Shown: in pieces, positions 55,156 through 63,903 of the stretch
Layout of the letters: the number at the start of each line of letters is the position of its first letter
How positions within the stretch are numbered: the stretch's first letter is position 1
The notes under the pieces: model-generated
What the model was told of the DNA's origin: nothing
What the model saw: the letters and a program-made list of their open reading frames with translations, nothing else
The model's database searches: none
Translations under genes and position numbers: made by a program
Assembly: GCF_027257155.1 (NCBI RefSeq)
Contig: NZ_JAPWDU010000001.1
Coordinates: 682,001-746,000, forward strand
From: Cerasicoccus sp. TK19100
Lineage (GTDB): Bacteria; Verrucomicrobiota; Verrucomicrobiia; Opitutales; Cerasicoccaceae
Direction of reading: 5' to 3'
Length of the DNA: 64,000 nt

Positions 55156-56432
55156 TGGGCAGGTGCGCTCCATTCTCCATTCCAGCCTTGCTTGAGCATG
55201 GCCAGATATTCATCCCAGGCTTCCATGGGGCGAAACATCGGGTAGGGGGCAGGGCGCACGGGGGCGTCGCTTTCCCATTCGATTTCGAACTGGCCCTCAT
55301 TGGTGATTCGGCCAATGCGGGCAGTCTTGTAAAGGTGCTGGTTTTGCGGATCGATAAATACCATGCCGCCGGGGGACTGGAAACTGCGGTTGCCGATGTG
55401 CTCACGGACGGCTTTAGCGGAAGTTGCTTCGACCGGGATAACGTCCTTGTTTTCGCTGGCGTGTTTCACCGCCTCGGCCCAGAGGTAAACGCCGCTGTAG
55501 GCCGCGACAATCGCATCCGTAGTGGTGGCGTCTTTGCCGTAGGCGTTCTGGTACTTTTTTACGAAGGCGCGGTTTTCGCGAGTCGGGATGGACTGGAGGT
55601 AATTCGATGCGGCATAGTCGCCCTCGAGCAAGCGCTTGCGGACGCCCATGCGATCGAGCATGTTCTCATCGATGCTAAATGAGATCGTCGGAATGGCATC
55701 GCTGGTGATCCCGGCTTCACGCAGAGAGTGGATAAACGCGCCATTGGTGTCGCCGTTGATCGTGTTGAGGATGAAGTCCGGCTTCATATCGAGGATTTCC
55801 TGGGCGACCTCGTCGGTGTCTTCGGAGCCGAGTTGCAGATAGCGCTCACCGACGATCTCCCCGCCGAGCGCGCGGACTTGGTCTTTGATCACTTCGTTGG
55901 CCGTGCGAGGGAAAACATAATCTGAACCGACGAGGTAAAAGCGGTTCGCGCCTTTGTCCTTCATCGCCCAATAAACGGCGGGAATGATCTGCTGATTGGG
56001 CGCGGCTCCGAGGTAGACGACATTCGGTGAGCTTTCGGCCCCTTCGTATTGCACCGGGTAGAAGAGCAAACCATCGTTCTTTTCCAGAACGGGAATCATC
56101 GCCTTGCGGCTGGCAGATGTCCAACCGCCAAAAATGACGGCCACGTTTTCATCGTTCAGTAAATCTTCAGCTTGTTTGGCAAAGACACGCTCCTTGGATT
56201 GGCCATCGCGCACAACGGGTTCCAGGCGGATACCGGGCAGGTAGTTACTGTCGTTGATTTCATTGATGGCGAGTTGAACCGCGTCGATGACGGGCTTCTC
56301 GGAGTTGGCCATGGTGCCCGTCGAAGAATGGAGGATGCCGACTTTGACCGTCTCCTCTTTCTTCTGATCGCCGCAACCGGAAAATGCCAGAAGGGCGAGC
56401 GCCAACCAACTAAGCAGAATAGTGCGAGTCAT
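55152..56432 (-). CDS. UrtA-like urea/short-chain amide-binding lipoprotein
   Basis: A 426-residue binding protein with a lipobox (LAFSGCGDQ) and the UrtA/FmdD-like type I fold: VKVGILHSSTGTMANSEKPV, IFGGWTSASRKAMIPVLEKN, FYPVQYEGAESSPNVVYLGA (the conserved PVQYEG-E contact of urea-binding proteins) and LNTINGDTNGAF. It would bind urea or an amide in the periplasm. No urtBCDE genes or urease are present; instead it lies between a histidine kinase (54 bases upstream) and a chemoreceptor (4-base overlap). It may be a ligand-binding partner for the chemoreceptor rather than a transport protein. Confidence 0.87.
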   Translation of the reverse strand: MTRTILLSWLALALLAFSGCGDQKKEETVKVGILHSSTGTMANSEKPVIDAVQLAINEINDSNYLPGIRLEPVVRDGQSKERVFAKQAEDLLNDENVAVIFGGWTSASRKAMIPVLEKNDGLLFYPVQYEGAESSPNVVYLGAAPNQQIIPAVYWAMKDKGANRFYLVGSDYVFPRTANEVIKDQVRALGGEIVGERYLQLGSEDTDEVAQEILDMKPDFILNTINGDTNGAFIHSLREAGITSDAIPTISFSIDENMLDRMGVRKRLLEGDYAASNYLQSIPTRENRAFVKKYQNAYGKDATTTDAIVAAYSGVYLWAEAVKHASENKDVIPVEATSAKAVREHIGNRSFQSPGGMVFIDPQNQHLYKTARIGRITNEGQFEIEWESDAPVRPAPYPMFRPMEAWDEYLAMLKQGWNGEWSAPAQ

Positions 56433-56485
56433 CGTCGAATATGATTTGCCATGGCGTCGGCGGCTTCAACTCAAAAGGCGCTCGG

Positions 56486-57601
56486 TTATGCCTCGGATTT
56501 TGCTGCCGGTTGTTTGCGGGGCAGGCTGATGATGAAGGTCGTGCCTTTGCCGGTTTCCGTTTCAAATCCGATTTTGCCGTGATGCGCTTCGACGATGGAT
56601 CGGGCGATAGCCGAGCCCAGGCCTGTGCCGCGGCTTTTGCCATAAGTGACAAATGGCGTCCAGAAGGTGTTGCGAATTTGCTCAGGAATACCGCCACCGT
56701 TGTCGGTAATGGTGATTAGAATAAAGTCTCCTTCCGGGCCGGCCTTGATTTTTATGGAGCCATCCGGCTGATCGGTGAGGGCGTCCACCGCGTTGCCCAC
56801 GATGTTTTGCAACACACGCAGGAGTTTGTTTTGTTCACCCTCGAAATCCGCGCTGGTGACGTCGAGCTCGATCTTCAAGTTGTCCTTGGCGAATGAGGGC
56901 TCGTTGAGATCTTTGAATTTCGCGATCAGCGCATCGAGCTGGACGGTCTCGATGAAGAGCTTTTGCTCACCCCGGGAGAATTCAGAAAGCTCGTTGGCCA
57001 TTTCCACCATGCGGTCGACCTGGGCCGTGATATTGTTGCAGATCTTGATCGTTTTTTGGTCTTCTCCGTGGCGATTTTGGATCATCTGTGCGCCGAGGCC
57101 AATCAGCGTGAACGGGTTCTTAAAGTCGTGGATGATGCTGTTAACCATCGTGCCGACGAGGCTCATTTTCTCCTGCTGGAGCATGTCGTCGAGGTAGTGA
57201 CGTGTCGTCTGGTGTAGGTGGTTGACGATGCTGCCCAGGATTTGCTCGATCGGGCCCGGGGTTCTTTTGATAAAGGTTAACAGGTCCTCGCGGTATACTT
57301 TGGCAATGCTGACGTTGCCCTGCGCAATGGCGCTGAGGGACCGTGGAGCGCCGGTAAAGATGCCAATCTCGCCGAAAAAGTTACCTTGTTTGGTGGTGGA
57401 AATTACACGGCGCTGCTTGTCTGGCGTTTCGGCGGCAAAGGTCACGACACCGTCTAAGACCAGGCAGAGGCTATCAGATGGGCTGCCTTCGAGGAAAATC
57501 ACTTCCCCGTCGGAGTAGTGGTCGACGTCAGCCTGGTCAACCAGTTGCATGACACTCTCCTGATCAGAATTTCGGAAAAACGGATGGTCGTTCAGCTTCA
57601 T
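56486..57601 (-). CDS. Soluble histidine kinase with N-terminal cyclic-nucleotide-binding domain
   Basis: A 371-residue protein. Residues about 5-120 form a cNMP-binding domain (GEVIFLEGSPSDSLCLVLDG, then GNFFGEIGIFTGAPRSLSAI, the phosphate-binding cassette FFGExxxxxxxPRxxxxxA). A linker helix leads to the kinase: IIHDFKNPFT with His158 as phosphoacceptor, LLRVLQNIVGNAVDALT (N box), ITDNGGGIPEQI (G1) and GTGLGSAIARSIVEAHHG (G2). There are no membrane helices. It is first in the operon with the UrtA-like protein and chemoreceptor; no response regulator is encoded nearby. Kinase activity under cAMP or cGMP control is likely but inferred. Confidence 0.9.
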   Translation of the reverse strand: MKLNDHPFFRNSDQESVMQLVDQADVDHYSDGEVIFLEGSPSDSLCLVLDGVVTFAAETPDKQRRVISTTKQGNFFGEIGIFTGAPRSLSAIAQGNVSIAKVYREDLLTFIKRTPGPIEQILGSIVNHLHQTTRHYLDDMLQQEKMSLVGTMVNSIIHDFKNPFTLIGLGAQMIQNRHGEDQKTIKICNNITAQVDRMVEMANELSEFSRGEQKLFIETVQLDALIAKFKDLNEPSFAKDNLKIELDVTSADFEGEQNKLLRVLQNIVGNAVDALTDQPDGSIKIKAGPEGDFILITITDNGGGIPEQIRNTFWTPFVTYGKSRGTGLGSAIARSIVEAHHGKIGFETETGKGTTFIISLPRKQPAAKSEA

Positions 57602-57969
57602 GTAGCGAGACGATTAATGTAGTCCAAAATATTTGGAGACACGGTCATATGCTGGCACTCTAGTCTCTAACGCTGACAGGTCTAGCCCAAAAACGCGCTA
57701 CTCCCGCAGGATGAGGAACTTCTGCTGCTTGGCGCGGTCTCATTTATTCGTTGATTGATCGAAGTTCATTGCAATATGCCCGATGACATCTGTGGCACCC
57801 CGGTGTTTTTGCTTGAATGATTTTAGTGAAAGCCTATCACAGGAGTCTTTTCGGGACGTCGGATGGAATATCCGCCTACAGCCATTGGCTTCCCACCCCG
57901 AATTTGGCCCGGCGCCTCTTAATTAACGACTCACGGCGGCCGGCCATTGCACAACACCAAAAACGAAGT
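57602..57969. other. Divergent intergenic region between kinase and disordered-protein genes
   Basis: About 370 bases without a gene I can support. It should hold the promoters for both neighbours. No palindromic operator or riboswitch motif is seen by eye. Confidence 0.4.
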
Positions 57970-59217
57970 ATGCCTTCATTCGAACACACTAATTCGCAGC
58001 CTAAGGCGCGAGAGGACGATCATTTTCGTCCCGGTGAAGATGCGTCTGAGAAAAAGGACGCCGCCGAAGAACAAGCCAAGGCAGGCCTTGGTCAGGAAGC
58101 CCTATCTTGGGGTGACCTCGCCAAAGAACCCGAGCCGGAACCCATCGAGGAACCGAAGAAAGCTCCGGAAAAAGCAGCCTCCCAAACGGCTGAAGCCGAT
58201 AAAAACGTCCTCGCGGAAGAATCCGTGGACGAGTTTGACATGTCCGGCTTCGACATCGCGGCTGAAGAAGCCGCCCCGGAACCCGTCGCCGAAGCCTCTG
58301 TTGAGGCAACTGCGGCGGATGCCGAACCCACCAAGGAAGAACCCGCTGCCGAGGCCCCCAAGCCTCAGCGTATTGACGACAGCGATTTGCCGAATCCCGG
58401 CCCCGCGCTGTTGCAGAACCGCGAGTCGCTGGCCAAATACGGCCCCGGTCGCAAGCGCAACCGCCCGGAAACCGCTGGCGAAAAGTCCAAGCTGCCCGCC
58501 GGCCATCCCGGCTTGGTGGAGACACCGGAGGCTTTTAAAGAGAAGCTGAGTGGCCGCTTTGCCGAAGGTAAGCCTGAGCGCAAGCCGCGTCGTGATCGCG
58601 AGACTGAGAAACCTAAGGCTGACAAGCCTGAGAGCACCACGGACGAAGCCGCCAAGGCCAAGCCCGCGGACGGTGAATCCTCCGACGAGGCGACCAAGCC
58701 CAAGCGCAAGCGCCGCCGCCGGAGCAAGAAAAGGACCGACGGTGATGCCCAGCAGCAGGACGGCCAAAAGCCAGATCGCCAGCCTCAGCCGAAGCAAGAC
58801 CAACCGCAGGCAGCCAAGCCCCGGCAGGCAGCTCAACAGAGCAAGCCGCAGCCAAAGGCCAAGGCCGCTCCGGAGCCGACTGGCTTTATGGGCGCGGTCA
58901 AAAAGTTCTTCAGCTCGCTCTTTGGTGCGCCGGCCACGCCGGAAAAGCCGAAGGAGCAGCCCAAGGACAAGGCCCAATCTCGCAACGACGATCGTCCGCG
59001 CGGCAAGAGTGGCCAAAACCGTGGCAAAGGCGGCCAGAACCGTGGTCAGGGCAACCGCCAGGGCGGTGGTCAGAATCGCGGTCAGGGTGGTAACGGACCC
59101 AAGGGCCAGGATGGGGATCGCCCCAAGCGTCGTCGCGGTAAGCGCGGCGGCAAGAATCGTCGCGGTGGAAATCGCCAGGGCGGGCGCGATAACCAGCCGT
59201 CCGCTCAGGAGTCCTGA
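57970..59217 (+). CDS. Disordered Lys/Arg/Gly-rich protein
   Basis: About 415 residues from ATG 57970 (MPSFEHTNSQPK); a longer reading upstream is unlikely. The N-terminal third is acidic (EPEPEPIEEPKKAPEK), the middle basic (KPKRKRRRRSKKR), and the C-terminal 90 residues contain RGG/QNRG repeats such as GGQNRGQGNRQGGGQNRGQG. One short hydrophobic or amphipathic segment (GFMGAVKKFFSSLFGA) breaks it. No folded domain is seen. RGG-rich disordered proteins often bind RNA, so RNA binding is a reasonable guess. Terminator at 59239. Confidence 0.7.
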   Translation: MPSFEHTNSQPKAREDDHFRPGEDASEKKDAAEEQAKAGLGQEALSWGDLAKEPEPEPIEEPKKAPEKAASQTAEADKNVLAEESVDEFDMSGFDIAAEEAAPEPVAEASVEATAADAEPTKEEPAAEAPKPQRIDDSDLPNPGPALLQNRESLAKYGPGRKRNRPETAGEKSKLPAGHPGLVETPEAFKEKLSGRFAEGKPERKPRRDRETEKPKADKPESTTDEAAKAKPADGESSDEATKPKRKRRRRSKKRTDGDAQQQDGQKPDRQPQPKQDQPQAAKPRQAAQQSKPQPKAKAAPEPTGFMGAVKKFFSSLFGAPATPEKPKEQPKDKAQSRNDDRPRGKSGQNRGKGGQNRGQGNRQGGGQNRGQGGNGPKGQDGDRPKRRRGKRGGKNRRGGNRQGGRDNQPSAQES

Positions 59218-59238
59218 GCTCTCTTCAGCGAAACTTTC

Positions 59239-59272
59239 AGCGTCATCCTCAGTTGGGGATGGCGCTTTTTTT
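59239..59272 (+). terminator. Intrinsic terminator of the disordered-protein gene
   Basis: AGCGTCATCC pairs with GGATGGCGCT (10 bp, one G-U pair) around an 8-base loop and is followed by seven T. It lies 22 bases past the stop and about 100 bases ahead of murA. Confidence 0.9.
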
Positions 59273-59367
59273 GGCTCAGCGAATTTAAGTCATTGAACCC
59301 GTGGCGGGCTTGTTTTTCGATAGCGGGAAGATTGGTGCGATGACCGCGCCGACTGCTGTTTTTACCC

Positions 59368-60672
59368 ATGGATGTTTTTAAGATTAACGGGGGGCGCCCC
59401 CTACGTGGCGAGGTGACCGTGAGCGGTGCCAAAAATGCCTGCCTACCAATTTTTGCCGCTACATTGTTGACCGGAGAAACCTGCGTCATTGAGAACGTGC
59501 CGAACCTTTCCGACCTGCGCTTCATGGCGGAGATTATTGAAAATCTCGGTGCGAAGGTTGAGAGGCCGGACAAAAATACCTGGCGCATTACGGCGGCAGA
59601 CATCACCCACCGCGCGCCGTATGAGCTCGTTCGCCGCATGCGCGCCAGCGTGTGCTTGCTGGGTCCCTTGGTCGCACGGTTGAAGAAGGCCGAGGTCTCG
59701 CTGCCGGGTGGTTGCGTGATCGGACCGCGTCCGATTGACTTGCACCTGAAGGGGCTGAGCAAGCTGAATTGCGATGTGGACGTGCGCGCCGGCTATGTCC
59801 ACGTTAACGCCAAGCGAGCGCGGGGAGGGCATGTCTTCCTGGGTGGCCGCCATGGTAGCACGGTTACCGGCACGGCCAATATTTTGATGGCAGCTGTGCT
59901 CACGCCCGGCATTACGCGCATCGAGTCCGCCGCGTGTGAGCCCGAGGTCGTGGACTTGTGCAAGATGCTGCTGTCCATGGGGGCCAAAATCAAAGGCGTT
60001 GGCAGCCATTGCCTCACGATCGAAGGCGTGGACAAGCTTCACGGCACGACCTACCGCGTGATCGATGACCGTATCGAGGCCGGCACTTACCTGATTGCCG
60101 GTGCCATGCTGGATGCGGATATTACCGTAAACGGCGCGCATGCCGAAGACCTCTCCGCGCTGCTCGACAAGCTGGAAGAGGCGGGGGCGAATTTCTCCAT
60201 CGAGCTCGGTGGACGTATCCGTATCAAAGGCACACCGGGCACGCTGTCGCCGGTGGACATCATTACGCTGCCGCATCCTGGCTTCCCGACGGATTTGCAG
60301 GCCCAGATGAGCACCCTGATGGCGGTGACGCCGGGCTTGTCGATCATCACCGAGCGCGTTTACCCGAACCGCTTCATGCACGTGCCGGAGCTGCAGCGGA
60401 TGGGGGCCGACATCGCGATCGAAGGGGCCAGCGCCATCGTTAAGGGCCGCCGCAACCCGCTCTCCGGCGCTCCCGTGATGGCCAGTGATTTGCGTGCTAG
60501 CGCGGCGCTGATTCTCGCGGCGCTTTCCGCACACGGCGAGACGTGGGTGCAGCGTATTTACCACCTCGACCGCGGCTACGAATCCTTTGAGAAAAAATTG
60601 CAGGCGCTCGGGGCCGATGTGGAGCGACTCAAGCAGGAAGAGATGCCCAAGGACTTGTCTGCGGATGGGTAG
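59368..60672 (+). CDS. murA: UDP-N-acetylglucosamine 1-carboxyvinyltransferase
   Basis: MurA adds enolpyruvate from PEP to UDP-GlcNAc, the first committed step of peptidoglycan synthesis in the cytosol. The 434-residue protein has the EPSP-synthase-like double fold, with SGAKNACLPI (Lys22) at the start, PGGCVIGPRPIDLHLKGL (Cys116, the PEP-binding and fosfomycin-sensitive Cys) and the closing ASDLRASAALILAAL. Cys116 is retained, so it should be fosfomycin-sensitive. The next gene overlaps the stop by 8 bases. Confidence 0.97.
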   Translation: MDVFKINGGRPLRGEVTVSGAKNACLPIFAATLLTGETCVIENVPNLSDLRFMAEIIENLGAKVERPDKNTWRITAADITHRAPYELVRRMRASVCLLGPLVARLKKAEVSLPGGCVIGPRPIDLHLKGLSKLNCDVDVRAGYVHVNAKRARGGHVFLGGRHGSTVTGTANILMAAVLTPGITRIESAACEPEVVDLCKMLLSMGAKIKGVGSHCLTIEGVDKLHGTTYRVIDDRIEAGTYLIAGAMLDADITVNGAHAEDLSALLDKLEEAGANFSIELGGRIRIKGTPGTLSPVDIITLPHPGFPTDLQAQMSTLMAVTPGLSIITERVYPNRFMHVPELQRMGADIAIEGASAIVKGRRNPLSGAPVMASDLRASAALILAALSAHGETWVQRIYHLDRGYESFEKKLQALGADVERLKQEEMPKDLSADG

Positions 60673-61966
60673 CCTGATTGGCAAATCGTTGCCGTTTGGA
60701 TGGCTGATGCAGTTGCGCTGCATGCTCTTGGCACTGCTCGTCTACGGACTGCCGACTTCCAGCCCGGCAGTCAACACGCCGGAGGATTGGTCGCTCGCGT
60801 TTGAGGTGCCCGAAGGGTGGGAGGCAGAGCTATTCGGCGGTTTGGCCGATTATTTCGAAATCAAAAAACTGGACGGCTCGGCTGACCTGTTGCTCAAGGT
60901 AGAGCGGAACCTCGACCTCAACGAGGAACAGCTTTCGGCTGAAATGACTGTCCTGGCGGACGATCCCGTGAACTGGGAAATCGATGGTGCTAAGTTTCGT
61001 GGAAACTCATTTGGGGAGTTCTCGAACGATACATCCAAGGGCAGCGTTTCTTTCTACCTGACGGACGGCCATCAGTTCATCACGGGCAAATATAATGGGC
61101 CCCGGGAGGATTGGCCAGAGGTCCAGCGTATGCTGGAGTTAGTGGAACGTTCGGCGTGGAACACGCTAGGTGAGGGTGCTTTACTCGCGGAGAAGTCCAA
61201 CGGAGCTGGCCTGAAAGCGACGTTCTTTTCGCGCACCGGCTGGCGCGACCGGCTCACTTACCATCTATCCATCTTGCCCGAGGGCGCCAACGCATTGCTG
61301 ACCAATGGCAATGTCGCGATTTTGGATCAGCCGATTCCAGATTTTAGTTGGACCGATGAGAAAATACTCGCCGTCAATGTGCCGGATTCAGCGCGCGTTT
61401 TTTACCGAAACCGGGTGCCCACGATGGTCGATGCGGCGGTGGATTTCTCCGATCTGGCCCCTGGTTTCATTAAAAAGGAACGGCCGGACGACACCGAACA
61501 GGCCATTGAGTTTGCGCTACCTGAAGGCTGGGAGCTGAATTACGACCCGGAGGATGGCGGTTATTACACCCTGGTCAGCCAACAAGCTGAAAAGGCCGCC
61601 ATTTGGCTGCAGCCGATTACTGGTGTATTATCCAACAGCGTGGAGTCCGCACAGCTACAGCTCAACCTATTCATGGAATTTTATCCCCGCCAAGTCTCGG
61701 TCGACAACGAAGGCCAGTTAGAGGTCATTGAGTTGGCGCGTCACTCGATCGATGGCAAACTGTTTTCGGGCAAAGCGGCGATGGCCACCATCCGTAGTTT
61801 GCAGGACGGCGATACTTACTGCATCGGTTATTATTATATTGTCTCGGGTGACTCACTTTTCATGGGCCAATTTAGGGGGAGCACCGCCGTCTGGAGCACG
61901 GTGAAAAGTATCCTGGCTTCGGCCAAACCCTACGTGCCAGACGAGACAAACTCCGTCGGGGAATAA
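60665..61966 (+). CDS. Secreted protein of unknown function, coupled to murA
   Basis: About 433 residues if the ATG at 60665, which overlaps the murA stop, is used; an ATG at 60707 (MQLRCMLLALLVYGLPTSSP) would start right at a signal peptide. The mature part contains two similar segments, SLAFEVPEGWEAELFGGLAD and EFALPEGWELNYDPEDGGYY, suggesting a duplicated domain of about 200 residues. No catalytic motif is seen. Coupling to murA hints at an envelope role. Confidence 0.68.
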   Translation: MGSLIGKSLPFGWLMQLRCMLLALLVYGLPTSSPAVNTPEDWSLAFEVPEGWEAELFGGLADYFEIKKLDGSADLLLKVERNLDLNEEQLSAEMTVLADDPVNWEIDGAKFRGNSFGEFSNDTSKGSVSFYLTDGHQFITGKYNGPREDWPEVQRMLELVERSAWNTLGEGALLAEKSNGAGLKATFFSRTGWRDRLTYHLSILPEGANALLTNGNVAILDQPIPDFSWTDEKILAVNVPDSARVFYRNRVPTMVDAAVDFSDLAPGFIKKERPDDTEQAIEFALPEGWELNYDPEDGGYYTLVSQQAEKAAIWLQPITGVLSNSVESAQLQLNLFMEFYPRQVSVDNEGQLEVIELARHSIDGKLFSGKAAMATIRSLQDGDTYCIGYYYIVSGDSLFMGQFRGSTAVWSTVKSILASAKPYVPDETNSVGE

Positions 61967-62003
61967 TCTTCCGTTTCGCTGCGAATATCTTTAACTGCCC
62001 ACC

Positions 62004-63044
62004 ATGCCTGACGACGCAAAAGGAACCGATTACTTGGCCCAGGTGCTCGAAGCACCCGAGACCGCCGTGGAAAAAGCGCTACGGCCGCTGAGCTTTGCGG
62101 ACTTTAGCGGGCAGGGCAAAACCAAGGAGCGCCTCGAAGTGATGGTGGGGGCCGCCAAGTCGCGCGGTGAGCCGTTGAACCACATTTTGCTGCACGGTCC
62201 GCCCGGGCTTGGCAAAACGACGCTCGCGCACATTTTGGCCAACGAAATGGAGGCCGACCTGAAGCTGACCAGTGGCCCCGTCATCGACAAAGCGGGTGAT
62301 TTGGCTGGCCTCCTCACCGGCTTGCAGGAGGGCGACATCCTCTTCATCGACGAAATTCACCGCATCCCCAAAAGCGTGGAGGAGTATCTTTACTCGGCGA
62401 TGGAAGACTACCGGATCGACATCATGATCGACCAGGGGCCCAACGCCCGCAGCGTTCGTTTGTCGATCCCGCGCTTTACGCTCGTTGGCGCAACGACGCG
62501 CACTGGCCTGCTCACTGCGCCACTGCGTAGCCGCTTTACCCTGCAGACGCGTCTCGATTACTATGATCGCTCGACGCTGGAGAAAATTGTCCGACGCAGT
62601 TGTAAGCTGCTCAATGTGCCGATCAACGACGCTGGTGCGACCGAGGTTGCTGGGCGGGCCCGGGGCACACCGCGCATCGCGAACAATTTGATCAACTTCG
62701 CCCGCGACTATGCACAGCAGCGCTCGGACGGCGAGATTACCGGCCCCGTTGCTGCCAGTGCCTTGGAGCTACTCGAAATCGACGCCAACGGCCTGGATGA
62801 GATGGATAAGCGCATCCTCCGTCTCATGGCGGAGAACTACCGTGGCGGTCCGGTCGGCCTTGGCACGGTGGCGGTCGCCGTTGGCGAGGAGCAGCACACT
62901 GTGGAGGAAGTCCACGAGCCGTACTTAATCCAAGAGGGCTACATCGCCCGCACCCCGCAAGGCCGCGTGCTAACCCCCAAGGCCTGGACCACCATCGGCC
63001 TCAAACCGGAGAATCCCGGCGGGCAAAATTCGTTGTTTCAATAG
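62004..63044 (+). CDS. ruvB: Holliday junction branch migration helicase subunit RuvB
   Basis: RuvB is the hexameric AAA+ motor that drives branch migration with RuvA. The 346-residue protein has Walker A HGPPGLGKTTLAHI (64-77), Walker B DILFIDEIHR (111-120), sensor 1 ATTRTGLL, the arginine-finger region APLRSRFT and the C-terminal winged-helix domain (YRGGPVGLGTVAVAVGEEQH). Full length. ruvA and ruvC are not in the window, so ruvB stands alone here. Confidence 0.98.
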   Translation: MPDDAKGTDYLAQVLEAPETAVEKALRPLSFADFSGQGKTKERLEVMVGAAKSRGEPLNHILLHGPPGLGKTTLAHILANEMEADLKLTSGPVIDKAGDLAGLLTGLQEGDILFIDEIHRIPKSVEEYLYSAMEDYRIDIMIDQGPNARSVRLSIPRFTLVGATTRTGLLTAPLRSRFTLQTRLDYYDRSTLEKIVRRSCKLLNVPINDAGATEVAGRARGTPRIANNLINFARDYAQQRSDGEITGPVAASALELLEIDANGLDEMDKRILRLMAENYRGGPVGLGTVAVAVGEEQHTVEEVHEPYLIQEGYIARTPQGRVLTPKAWTTIGLKPENPGGQNSLFQ

Positions 63045-63053
63045 TCTAAGGGT

Positions 63054-63110
63054 AGGGCGCAGTCTCCAGACAAGCCGACAGCATCTTGCTGGACTGTTAG
63101 TTTGCGCCCT
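63054..63110. repeat. Long imperfect hairpin between ruvB and the methyltransferase gene
   Basis: AGGGCGCA (63054-63061) pairs with TGCGCCCT (63103-63110), and the inner CAGTC/CTCCAG-type segments (CAGTC...CAAG with CTTG...GACTG) extend the stem. It lies between convergent genes, has no long T run, and begins with the GGTAGGGC word that appears in several other intergenic repeats here. It may be a repeat unit that also slows transcription. Confidence 0.55.
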
Positions 63111-63177
63111 GTGCAAATTGTGGTGAGCGGTCTCCAAGTGCCAGCCTCGTTGATTGGCATTTGCACGATGTGCAAAT

Positions 63178-63903
63178 CTAACGGTCCAGCCGGAGGCTGG
63201 CGCGAAAGCCCACAAAGCTCGGGTATTGATTGGTTCGCTCGTAATACTCTGGAAACTTCTCCTTGGCTGCTTCAATCATGCGGGCCTCGCGGAGATCCTC
63301 GATGACAAAGCCGTTGGCGAAAAGCGCCTGCGCAATATTTTCGAAGGTGTGGTGATAAGCGGTTAGGTCCATGCCCGCCATTTGAAATTGATAAGGGTCG
63401 TTGTGAAAATAGGGTCTGACCTTGCGCCCGTCGTCTATGCGCGTGCCCATGCTGGTGACTTCGTCCAGTGGGTGATGCATCGAGAAAACCAGTTGGCCGC
63501 CAGGCTGAAGAATACGCGCGATTTCCGCGAACACCGGTGCGAGATCCTGCTCGTAATGGACGACGAGCGCGCTCACGATCAGCGCAAAGGAGTCTGCGGG
63601 GTAGGGCGTCGATTTGATATCGGCCACGCAGAATCCGATGTCGGGGTTTTCCCCGCGGGCGATATCAACCAGCGATTGGGAAAAGTCGGCTCCAGTCACA
63701 TCGAAACCGCGATCTTTAAGCCAGCGGGAAAGCAGGCCGCTGCCGCAGCCGAGGTCCGCGACTTTGCACGGGGTAATCCCCGCGAGCAGCGCCTCGATCA
63801 TAGGCTGGTCGAGATAGCGGTTCCAGGCGCTGTCTTGTTCGCGCCCGCGCTTGGCATGGTAGGCGACACCGAAGCGGTCATACATTTCCTGATTGGCTTG
63901 CAT
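63178..63903 (-). CDS. Class I SAM-dependent methyltransferase
   Basis: About 241 residues from ATG 63903 (MQANQEMYDRF); an in-frame reading continues to the window edge but is less typical. Motif I reads KVADLGCGSGLLSRWLKDRG, then DVTGADFSQSLVDIARGENP, SFALIVSALVVHYEQDLAPV and QPGGQLVFSMHHP. The HHP after motif III and the long C-terminal helix are frequent in small-molecule methyltransferases such as ubiquinone-type ones. Substrate unknown. Confidence 0.88.
   Translation of the reverse strand: MQANQEMYDRFGVAYHAKRGREQDSAWNRYLDQPMIEALLAGITPCKVADLGCGSGLLSRWLKDRGFDVTGADFSQSLVDIARGENPDIGFCVADIKSTPYPADSFALIVSALVVHYEQDLAPVFAEIARILQPGGQLVFSMHHPLDEVTSMGTRIDDGRKVRPYFHNDPYQFQMAGMDLTAYHHTFENIAQALFANGFVIEDLREARMIEAAKEKFPEYYERTNQYPSFVGFRASLRLDR

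Noticed and set aside
57817-57969. Longer start of the disordered protein
   Set aside because: Composition changes sharply (hydrophobic and aromatic residues) and the frame has no ribosome binding site; the ATG at 57970 fits the charged N-terminus.
58102-59016. A 304-codon minus-strand frame inside the disordered-protein gene
   Set aside because: Leu/Gly/Arg-rich mirror of the low-complexity coding strand, not a real gene.
59443-60723. A 426-codon open frame on the minus strand over murA
   Set aside because: It overlaps murA almost completely and has odd composition (rich in His, Arg, Gln); no ribosome binding site or domain.
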